This document shows positions 1 to 5,753 of a stretch of 5,753 nt of DNA, piece after piece. The notes beneath the pieces are model-generated. The model had not been told where the DNA came from. It made no database searches and worked only from the letters and a program-made list of their open reading frames with translations. The position numbers and the translations under genes were made by a program. Source of the DNA: DASVEE01 sp036399695 (GTDB lineage Bacteria; Acidobacteriota; Thermoanaerobaculia; Gp7-AA8); assembly GCA_036399695.1 (NCBI GenBank), contig DASWMP010000111.1, forward strand, positions 1 to 5,753. Reading direction: 5' to 3'. How positions within the stretch are numbered: position 1 is the stretch's first letter; each line of letters opens with the position of its first letter.

Positions 1-2
1 CT

Positions 3-161
3 CGTCAGAGCCGCCGTCTCACGGGTGCGACGCTCGTGGCCCTGAAGGGTGGATGAAGCTCGCCACCGCACTCTAGATTGCGGGAGTCGAAGGAGCCGGA
101 GGTCACGGAGGAAGAGCTGACGTCGATGCTGGAGCGTCGAAAGCAACCGCACTGCTTTTGA
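3..161 (+). other. Possible 3' end or remnant of an unrecognised gene
   Basis: I do not recognise a gene here. One frame from position 3 reads with GC-rich third positions to a TGA at 54-56, ending LTGATLVALKGG. The same frame is open again from 57 to a TGA at 159-161 that lies inside the repeat array. Codons 84-143 of that stretch look coding, with almost every third base G or C, and read ESKEPEVTEEELTSMLERRK. An ATG at 53 overlaps the first stop but gives only MKLATAL before TAG at 74-76. This could be the tail of a gene that starts left of the window, a pseudogene cut by a nonsense change and by the repeat array, or chance. No domain can be named, and the window edge prevents a decision. 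Confidence 0.2.
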
Positions 162-390
162 AAGCAACCGCGCTGCTTTTGAAAGCAGCCTCGCTGCTTT
201 TGAAAGCAGCCTCGCTGCTTTTGAAAGCAACCTCGCTGCTTTTGAAAGCAGCCTCGCTGCTTTTGAAAGCAACCTCGCTGCTTTTGAAAGCAACCTCGCT
301 GCTTTCGAAAGCAACCTCGCTGCTTTTGAAAGCAACCTCGCTGCTTTCGAAAGCAAGCACGTTGCTCTCGAAAGCGAATTTGCGGCTTTG
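139..390. repeat. Tandem array of 21-bp palindromic units (11 clear copies plus 1 degenerate)
   Basis: Units begin at 139 and recur every 21 bp (160, 181, 202, 223, 244, 265, 286, 307, 328, 349). A decayed twelfth unit covers 370-390. There are no spacers. In units 3, 4 and 6 each copy is a perfect 8-bp inverted repeat around a 3-nt loop: AAAGCAGC, CTC, GCTGCTTT. Arms of adjacent copies can also pair across the TG or CG junction; GCTTTCGAAAGC is a perfect palindrome at two junctions. Because 21 is a multiple of three, heptapeptide frames stay open on both strands (LLLKATS on +, SSEVAFK on -). The base changes show no codon-type preference for either, so I do not call a protein. The array lies 3' of the - strand ppiC/receiver unit. 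As RNA it would be a row of short stems, some resembling terminators because they are flanked by A and T runs. Edge units are the most diverged. Confidence 0.97.
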
Positions 391-456
391 GACGGCACGG
401 CGGTGCTCGATCGGACCTCCGGCGGAGCTCCGAGAGTCCGGAGTGGTGGTCCTGAC

Positions 457-831
457 CTACGCCAGATACGGCTGAATGGCCGACAGGAACGTCTTCACGT
501 CGATCGGCTTGGAGATGTAGCCGTCGCAGCCCGCTTCGAGGAAGCGGTCTTTGTCGCCGCGCATCGCGTGCGCGGTCAGCGCCAGGATGGGGATACCGGC
601 GGTGCGGGGCTCGGCTTTCATCTGGCGGACGACCGTCAGGCCGTCCTGACCGGGCAGGTGGATGTCCATCAGGATGAGGTCGGGCGCTGGCGAAGCCGCG
701 TCGCGGGTGATCGCCAGCGCCTCCTCACCGCTGGTTGCCTTCACGATCGTGTAGCCGCCCTCCTCGAGCAGATACTCGACGAGTTGCATGTTCATGTCGT
801 TGTCTTCGACGACCAGGACTGTGCGGCTCAT
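457..831 (-). CDS. Stand-alone response-regulator receiver protein (CheY/DivK-like)
   Basis: The product is 124 residues, one receiver domain with no DNA-binding or enzymatic output domain. Expected phosphotransfer residues are all visible: acidic pair E9-D10, phosphoacceptor D56 in LILMDIHLPGQDG, switch T86 in LALTAHAM, and K108 in the SKP motif. The NDMNMQLVEYLLEEGGY start and the TAHAM..D sequence resemble DivK-type single-domain regulators and receivers of hybrid histidine kinases. It would be cytosolic, accept phosphate from a histidine kinase or phosphotransfer protein, and signal by protein contact. No kinase is encoded in the window, so its partner is unknown. The ATG at 831-829 follows the ppiC stop by 17 bp, which suggests one transcript, but no good Shine-Dalgarno is seen. 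Downstream in the same frame there is no stop for 118 codons after TAG 459-457, through the repeat array. The domain is complete without that stretch. Confidence 0.95.
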   Translation of the reverse strand: MSRTVLVVEDNDMNMQLVEYLLEEGGYTIVKATSGEEALAITRDAASPAPDLILMDIHLPGQDGLTVVRQMKAEPRTAGIPILALTAHAMRGDKDRFLEAGCDGYISKPIDVKTFLSAIQPYLA

Positions 832-848
832 GACGTGCGGGGTGGTCG

Positions 849-1829
849 CTACTGCTGCACCGGGGCCGGAGCGCCGCCTGCCGGAGCCTTGGGCTGAGCC
901 GGGGCCGGGGGGAAGAACTTCGGGTCGTAGTCGATCTTCGCGTCCTTCTCCAGCTTGGTGACGGTCGTCTGCGCCTTCTCCTGCTGCATCTTCTGCGCGA
1001 GCTGCGGACGGACGTCTTCGAACGGCTTCGCCTCGCGCTTGCCGACGCGGAAGACATGGACGCCGAGGGTCGTGCGGACCGGCTGCGAGATGTCGCCTTC
1101 CTTCAGGTTGGCGAGCACGGGGACGACTTCCGGCGGCAGGGCGCCGACCGGCGCCTGGCCGAGGTTGCCGCCCTGGTTGGAGGTCTGCGTGTCGTCGGAG
1201 AGCTGGCGGGCCACCTGCGCGAACGGGGCACCGCCGCGAAGCTGCGTGGCGATCTCCTGCGCGCGGGCCATGGCCTGCTCCGGCTTCAGCGCCGGAGCCT
1301 TGCGCGGCGGGACCATGCCGCCTTCATACGCGACGAGGATGTGGGCCAGCTCGATGGTCTCGTACTGCGCCCGCTGCTTCGTGTACTCGGCACGGAGCTC
1401 GGCGTCGGTCGGCTCGGTCACGAGCTTGCGCAGCGCGGCGGCGGCGAGGATCTGCGCCTCCGACATCTTGAGCTGCGTGGCGACGGCCGGGTCCTTCTGC
1501 ACGTCGAGACGGCGTGCTTCCTGTTCGAGCGTCTTGAGCTTGACCAGCTCGTCCGAGAGGGCGCGCCGTCCCTGCGGGCTGGCGTAGAAGGCCCGCGACT
1601 CCTCGGGAGCAAGCTGCACGAACTCGTTGAACTGCGCCTCGGTGATGGCTTCACCGTTGATGCGCATGACGACCATCTCGCTTCCGGCCGGCGTCGCGGT
1701 GGTACCGGTGGCCGTGGAAATGGGGGTCGACTTCGAAGGGATGAGGTCGGGTCGCATCTGCGCGATTCCGAACGTAATTGCGGCAATGGCGACGACGACA
1801 ACTACAGCGATCACAACGTCTTTTCTCAC
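849..1829 (-). CDS. PpiC/parvulin-type peptidyl-prolyl cis-trans isomerase, exported or membrane-anchored
   Basis: This 326-residue protein has the SurA/PrsA-like plan. Residues 1-24 are a short basic start (MRKD) followed by a hydrophobic V/A/I-rich segment, either signal peptide or membrane anchor; no lipobox cysteine is present. A Thr/Ser/Ala linker (about 33-50) leads to a helical chaperone-like region (about 52-150), beginning VVMRINGEAITEAQFNEFV. The parvulin domain spans about 159-266, with ELAHILVAY at its start, the GGNLGQ turn at 220-225 and TTLGVHVFRVGKRE at its end. A charged helix (about 267-297) precedes a Pro/Ala-rich tail (307-326). It should catalyse prolyl isomerisation and assist folding of exported proteins outside the cytoplasmic membrane. 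The GTG start at 1829-1827 is chosen because the hydrophobic segment begins there and an AAGAGA-like purine stretch lies just upstream. It is first in a two-gene unit with the receiver gene and divergent from nuoG. Confidence 0.95.
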   Translation of the reverse strand: MRKDVVIAVVVVVAIAAITFGIAQMRPDLIPSKSTPISTATGTTATPAGSEMVVMRINGEAITEAQFNEFVQLAPEESRAFYASPQGRRALSDELVKLKTLEQEARRLDVQKDPAVATQLKMSEAQILAAAALRKLVTEPTDAELRAEYTKQRAQYETIELAHILVAYEGGMVPPRKAPALKPEQAMARAQEIATQLRGGAPFAQVARQLSDDTQTSNQGGNLGQAPVGALPPEVVPVLANLKEGDISQPVRTTLGVHVFRVGKREAKPFEDVRPQLAQKMQQEKAQTTVTKLEKDAKIDYDPKFFPPAPAQPKAPAGGAPAPVQQ

Positions 1830-1864
1830 GGGAATCTCTTTCTCGGCTGGACTCTTGAAGCTCG

Positions 1865-1893
1865 TTGACGGGCGGGGGTCGGTTCTATATCCT
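1865..1893 (+). promoter_or_regulatory. Candidate sigma70-type promoter for the nuoG-H-J-K transcript
   Basis: TTGACG at 1865-1870 matches the -35 consensus at five of six positions. TATCCT at 1888-1893 is a plausible -10 after a 17-bp spacer, inside the AT-rich patch TTCTATATCCT that stands out from its surroundings. Transcription would begin near 1900, leaving a leader of about 100 nt before the nuoG ATG. The same patch read on the other strand gives TATAGA (1889-1884), which could serve as a -10 for the divergent ppiC unit, though I see no convincing -35 for it. nuoG may also be transcribed from elsewhere if other nuo genes are distant. Confidence 0.4.
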
Positions 1894-1901
1894 GCGCCCT
1901 T

Positions 1902-1931
1902 GTGAAAAGTTTCACGGACTCTTCCGTGAAA
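1902..1931 (+). promoter_or_regulatory. Interlocking inverted repeats at the start of the nuo leader (operator or RNA hairpin)
   Basis: GTGAAA (1902-1907), AG, TTTCAC (1910-1915) forms one perfect palindrome. The second arm also belongs to a longer perfect inverted repeat, TTTCACGG (1910-1917) with CCGTGAAA (1924-1931) around a 6-nt loop. The middle arm can therefore pair with either neighbour but not both. A looser GTGA/TCAC pair continues to about 1940. Lying just downstream of the candidate -10, this could be a dyad operator or a leader stem. No regulator can be named from the sequence. Confidence 0.5.
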
Positions 1932-1999
1932 TCATCTCACGCCCGGCTCTCCCCTGGGCCCTCATCGGGCGCTCAAACTGCATCGACAACAAGCAATCT

Positions 2000-3571
<1,572 letters not shown>

Positions 3572-4672
3572 ATGGCCTTCGACGCGACCGATATCATTCT
3601 GTCCATCGTCAAGATCGTCATCGTCCTCGTGATGATGCTGCAGATCACGCCGATCATGGTCTGGGTCGAGCGCCGCGGCAGCGCGCTGATTCAGGACCGT
3701 CCCGGTCCGAACCGCGTCGGCCCGTTCGGGCTGCTGCAGTCGTTCGCGGACGCCCTGAAGTTCATCCTCAAGGAAGACATCATCCCGGCCGGCGCGCACA
3801 AGTGGCTGTACATCCTGGCGCCGACCTTCGGACTGTTTCCCGCCCTGACGACCATCGCCGTCGTCCCCTGGGGCCGCCCGTTCCGCATCCCCGAGATGCA
3901 GGTGGCCGGCCGGACGCTGTTCGAGAACGGCCGCTGGTTCGATCCCGTCGTCGTCAACGTCGACGTCGGCATCCTCGTGATCTTCGCCCTCGCCTCTCTC
4001 GGCGTGTACGGAATCGTCACGGCCGGCTGGTCGTCGAACAACAAGTACTCGCTCTTCGGCGGCATCCGCGCTTCGGCGCAGATGATCTCGTACGAGCTGT
4101 CGCTGACGCTGGCGGCGGTGAGCGTGCTGCTCGCCGCCGGCTCGCTGCGGCTGACGGATGTCGTCGCGCAGCAGGCCGGCTACTTCATCCTCTTCGATAC
4201 CCTCAAGATCCCGGCGTGGAACATCCTCTCCCCGGCGATGTGGATCAGCTTCATCGTCTTCTTCGTCTCCGGCTTCGCCGAGACGAACCGCCTGCCGTTC
4301 GACTTCGCGGAAGCGGAGGCCGAGCTCGTGGCCGGCTATCACACCGAGTATTCGTCGATGAAGTTCGCCCTCTTCTTCATGGCGGAGTACATGGCCATGG
4401 GCACGATGGCAGCGCTCGTCACGACCCTCTACCTCGGCGGCTGGGACATCCCCTGGTACAACGAGCCGGCCACGTTCCTCGGCTTCATCCTGTCGGCGCT
4501 CATGTTCCTGGCGAAGGTCACGTTCCTGCTCTTCGTCTTCGTCTGGGTCCGCTGGACGATCCCACGGCTCAAATACGACATCCTGATGAAGATCGGCTGG
4601 AAGGTGTTCCTGCCGCTCGCGTTCGTGAACATCGTCATCGTGGCAGCCTTCATCGCCGCGGGGTGGATCTGA
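3572..4672 (+). CDS. nuoH: NADH-quinone oxidoreductase subunit H
   Basis: The 366-residue membrane subunit forms the floor of the quinone chamber and joins the peripheral to the membrane arm of complex I. Hydrophobic segments start at residue 8 and recur to 366, consistent with about eight transmembrane helices. Family signatures are clear: VWVERRGSALIQDRPGPNRVG (30-50, the glutamate/arginine loop), FGGIRASAQMISYELSL (162-178), and FAETNRLPFDFAEAEAELVAG (235-255, the acidic loop near the quinone site), followed by YSSMKFALFFMAEY (260-273). Residues 101-128 form a hydrophilic extracytoplasmic loop that makes the protein longer than the roughly 325 residues of E. coli NuoH. ATG 3572 directly follows the nuoG stop, and a GAGGTGAG ribosome site lies at 3557-3564 inside the end of nuoG, so the two are probably translated in step. 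The gene ends with tandem stops TGATGA. Confidence 0.97.
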   Translation: MAFDATDIILSIVKIVIVLVMMLQITPIMVWVERRGSALIQDRPGPNRVGPFGLLQSFADALKFILKEDIIPAGAHKWLYILAPTFGLFPALTTIAVVPWGRPFRIPEMQVAGRTLFENGRWFDPVVVNVDVGILVIFALASLGVYGIVTAGWSSNNKYSLFGGIRASAQMISYELSLTLAAVSVLLAAGSLRLTDVVAQQAGYFILFDTLKIPAWNILSPAMWISFIVFFVSGFAETNRLPFDFAEAEAELVAGYHTEYSSMKFALFFMAEYMAMGTMAALVTTLYLGGWDIPWYNEPATFLGFILSALMFLAKVTFLLFVFVWVRWTIPRLKYDILMKIGWKVFLPLAFVNIVIVAAFIAAGWI

Positions 4673-4761
4673 TGAGTTGGCGGTTGGCAGTTGGCGGTTG
4701 GCGGTGGAACCGTCAACGCTTCTCAACCTCTGCCAACTGCCTACTGCCAACTGCCAACTGA
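4672..4761 (+). CDS. 29-codon open frame bridging nuoH and nuoJ (possible coupling peptide)
   Basis: The ATG at 4672-4674 shares one base with the nuoH stop (TGATG), the classic stop-start arrangement for re-initiation. The frame crosses both arms of the heptamer hairpin and stops at TGA 4759-4761, one base before the nuoJ ATG at 4763. The 29-residue product is Trp/Arg-rich at first (MSWRLAVGGWRW) and ends CLLPTAN, purely a translation of the repeat, with no domain. Its possible role is to carry ribosomes from nuoH through the stem to nuoJ. Equally, heptamer repeats are often open by chance, so this may be meaningless. No homologous function is claimed. Confidence 0.25.
   Translation: MSWRLAVGGWRWNRQRFSTSANCLLPTAN
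4675..4759 (+). repeat. Mirrored heptamer repeat forming a 30-bp hairpin between nuoH and nuoJ
   Basis: Four tandem TTGGC(A/G)G heptamers at 4677-4704 face four reverse-complement CTGCC(A/T)A heptamers at 4730-4757 across a 25-nt loop (4705-4729). Two outer pairs extend the stem to 4675-4704 with 4730-4759. In sense-strand RNA the stem has three G-U pairs and one U-U mismatch, otherwise all Watson-Crick. It fills nearly the whole gap between the nuoH stop and the nuoJ ATG, where nuoI is often found. Translated peptides of this kind (QLAVGG, TAYCQLPT) resemble those of a dispersed intergenic repeat that I recall from acidobacterial and related genomes; that is memory, not a search. There is no T run after the stem, so it does not look like an intrinsic terminator. 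A role in mRNA processing or stability is possible. Confidence 0.92.
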
Positions 4762-4762
4762 T

Positions 4763-5407
4763 ATGGAATTCGCAATCTTCTTCTTCTTCGCCGCGGTCGC
4801 CGTGATCTTTGCGCTCGTGGTCATCCTGCACCGGAATCCGGTGGTCGGGGCGCTGTCGCTCGTGGCGTCGTTTTTCGCGCTGGCGGTGATTTACGTCCTG
4901 CTGGACGCGCCGTTCCTGGCGGCGTTGCAGGTGATCGTCTACGCCGGCGCGATCATGGTGCTGTTCCTGTTCGTCATCATGCTGCTGAACCTGCAGCACG
5001 AGACCGAGACGGCAACGCGTCCGATCCAGCAGTTCCTCGGCTACACGAGCGGAGCGGCGTTCGGCATCGGCCTGGTGTACTTCCTCGTGAAGTACGGGGT
5101 GACCGAAGCGGCGCCGGCCGTATTTCGTGGTGAGGCGCGGGACATCGGCGTGACCTTGTTCGAGAAGTACATCTTCCCATTCGAGATGGTGTCGATCCTG
5201 CTGCTGGCGGCGATCGTCGGCGCCCTGGCGCTGACCGGCCGCTCGTACGGTAGGCCGCGAGCCACGCCCGGCCGCGAACCGGGTGGTGACGTCCTGGTGG
5301 CCACGGACGTGAGCAACGCCGCGCTGCCGGCCCCAAACCGCACGCCGGCCGCTGCCGTCGCTGCAACCGTGACTTCAACGGCGGCCACCGCGGAGGTGAC
5401 GAAGTGA
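4763..5407 (+). CDS. nuoJ: NADH-quinone oxidoreductase subunit J
   Basis: The 214-residue membrane-arm subunit lies between the quinone chamber and the antiporter-like subunits. Five hydrophobic segments are visible (about 2-21, 27-47, 51-77, 92-110, 138-158). The third carries the signature YAGAIMVLFLFVIMLLN (60-76), where the family has a helix bulge important for proton coupling. PFEMVSILLLAAIVGALAL (139-157) is the conserved last helix. Residues 160-214 are a Pro/Ala/Thr-rich tail without hydrophobic segments and probably disordered; it accounts for most of the length beyond E. coli NuoJ. I chose ATG 4763 because the first helix begins there. The frame is open further upstream, through a TTG at 4691, but only across the heptamer repeat. 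No Shine-Dalgarno is visible, since the bases before the ATG are the descending hairpin arm. It overlaps nuoK by 4 bp (GTGA). Confidence 0.94.
   Translation: MEFAIFFFFAAVAVIFALVVILHRNPVVGALSLVASFFALAVIYVLLDAPFLAALQVIVYAGAIMVLFLFVIMLLNLQHETETATRPIQQFLGYTSGAAFGIGLVYFLVKYGVTEAAPAVFRGEARDIGVTLFEKYIFPFEMVSILLLAAIVGALALTGRSYGRPRATPGREPGGDVLVATDVSNAALPAPNRTPAAAVAATVTSTAATAEVTK
5392..5399 (+). promoter_or_regulatory. Strong Shine-Dalgarno for nuoK
   Basis: GGAGGTGA at 5392-5399, inside the end of nuoJ, is a full match to the anti-Shine-Dalgarno end of 16S rRNA. Its GGAGG core ends 7 nt before the GTG at 5404, which supports that GTG as the nuoK start. It contrasts with nuoG and nuoJ, which show no comparable site. 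Confidence 0.75.
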
Positions 5408-5706
5408 TCCCGACCCACTGGTTTCTGATCCTGAGCGCGATTCTCTTCACGATCGGCGTCGTCGGCGTGCTGACGCGCAAGAACGGCATCACGATTTTCA
5501 TGTCCATCGAGCTGATGGTCAACGCGGTGAACCTGACGTTCCTCGCGTACGCCCGCCAGTTCCACGACTTGCACGGGCTCATCTTCGTCTTTTTCATCAT
5601 GGCGGTCGCAGCCGCGGAAGCCGCGGTCGGGCTCGCCATTTTCATCTCGCTCTTCCATCACCGAGACACGATCGATGTGGACGAAGCGAATCTGATGCAC
5701 TGGTAG
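5404..5706 (+). CDS. nuoK: NADH-quinone oxidoreductase subunit K
   Basis: The 100-residue product is the usual length for this three-helix membrane subunit, related to MrpC of Na+/H+ antiporters and part of the proton path of complex I. Helices lie at about 4-23, 28-48 and 58-84. Both conserved membrane glutamates are present at the E. coli positions: E36 in MSIELMVNAVNL and E72 in AVAAAEAAVGLAIF. The GTG start overlaps the nuoJ stop and has a strong ribosome site, so the pair is probably coupled. The last residues (HHRDTIDVDEANLMHW) are a hydrophilic tail. The usual next gene, nuoL, is not reached before the window ends. Confidence 0.97.
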   Translation: MIPTHWFLILSAILFTIGVVGVLTRKNGITIFMSIELMVNAVNLTFLAYARQFHDLHGLIFVFFIMAVAAAEAAVGLAIFISLFHHRDTIDVDEANLMHW

Positions 5707-5710
5707 TGAC

Positions 5711-5753
5711 GGAGTTCCTCGGGTTCCTCGGAGTACCTCGGTTCCTCGGAGTG
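5711..5753. repeat. Short imperfect tandem repeat after nuoK, cut by the window edge
   Basis: TTCCTCGG occurs at 5715-5722, 5724-5731 and 5742-5749, with a one-base variant TACCTCGG at 5734-5741, giving steps of 9, 10 and 8 bp. GGAGT precedes or follows several copies. It starts a few bases after the nuoK stop, in the place where a spacer to nuoL would be expected. The full extent, and whether an opposing arm exists, cannot be seen from this window. No coding sense is evident. Confidence 0.7.

Noticed and set aside
139..390. CRISPR array
   Set aside because: The 21-bp units are directly adjacent with no unique spacers, and no cas genes are nearby.
412..440. Intrinsic terminator after the receiver gene (CGGAC 412-416 with GTCCG 436-440, and palindrome CGGAGCTCCG 423-432)
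   Set aside because: The stem is only 5 bp, the inner pairing options conflict and there is no T run on the - strand. It is ordinary for GC-rich spacer.
103..475. Heptapeptide-repeat proteins on either strand of the 21-bp array
   Set aside because: Both strands are open only because the unit length is a multiple of three. The unit differences are single base changes that show no synonymous preference in these frames, while they do fit RNA pairing.
849..1868. Long + strand open frames opposite the PpiC gene
   Set aside because: They are shadows of the - strand gene, whose signal segment and parvulin motifs are clear; the + frames are Arg/Leu/Gly-rich without motifs.
1865..1999. Upstream-extended start for nuoG at TTG 1865
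   Set aside because: The extra 45 residues cover the candidate promoter and dyads and do not resemble the NuoG family, which begins at MAKVTIDG.
4691..4762. Upstream-extended start for nuoJ at TTG 4691
   Set aside because: The extra 24 residues are a translation of the heptamer hairpin; the first membrane helix begins at ATG 4763.

Overview
The window is GC-rich bacterial DNA with strong G/C preference at third codon positions. It carries the middle of a respiratory complex I (NADH:quinone oxidoreductase, nuo) operon on the + strand and a divergent two-gene unit on the - strand. The gene content, and a TTGGCAG-type heptamer hairpin of a kind I associate with Acidobacteriota and similar soil or sediment phyla, suggest such an organism. 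That assignment is inference, since nothing here fixes the taxon.

Layout. Positions 1-138 hold at most the frayed 3' end of an unrecognised gene. Positions 139-390 are a tandem array of 21-bp units, each a small inverted repeat. Positions 391-456 are GC-rich spacer with nothing I can name. On the - strand, read from right to left, lie a membrane-anchored or secreted PpiC-type peptidyl-prolyl isomerase (1829-849) and, 17 bp further on, a stand-alone CheY/DivK-like receiver protein (831-457). Positions 1830-1999 are a divergent intergenic region with a candidate promoter and interlocking inverted repeats. On the + strand follow nuoG (2000-3571), nuoH (3572-4672), a 90-bp gap filled by a mirrored heptamer hairpin, nuoJ (4763-5407) and nuoK (5404-5706). 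A further short tandem repeat (5711-5753) runs off the right edge.

Function. NuoG is the iron-sulfur subunit of the peripheral arm and is short, but it has ligand sets for four clusters (N1b, N5, N4 and N7). NuoH forms the quinone-chamber floor in the membrane. NuoJ and NuoK start the antiporter-like proton path, and NuoK keeps both key glutamates. The N2-type cluster subunit nuoI, which usually lies between nuoH and nuoJ, is absent, and the hairpin occupies exactly that junction. The window also ends before nuoL/M/N.

Main leads. (1) Stem variants in the 21-bp array become G-U pairs in RNA copied in the ppiC/receiver direction but A-C mismatches in the other, with one G-C/G-U/A-U series. (2) The nuoH-nuoJ hairpin shows the same bias in the nuo direction. 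(3) A 29-codon frame starts on the nuoH stop, crosses the hairpin and ends 1 nt before the nuoJ ATG, which has no Shine-Dalgarno of its own. No wholly new protein system is visible.
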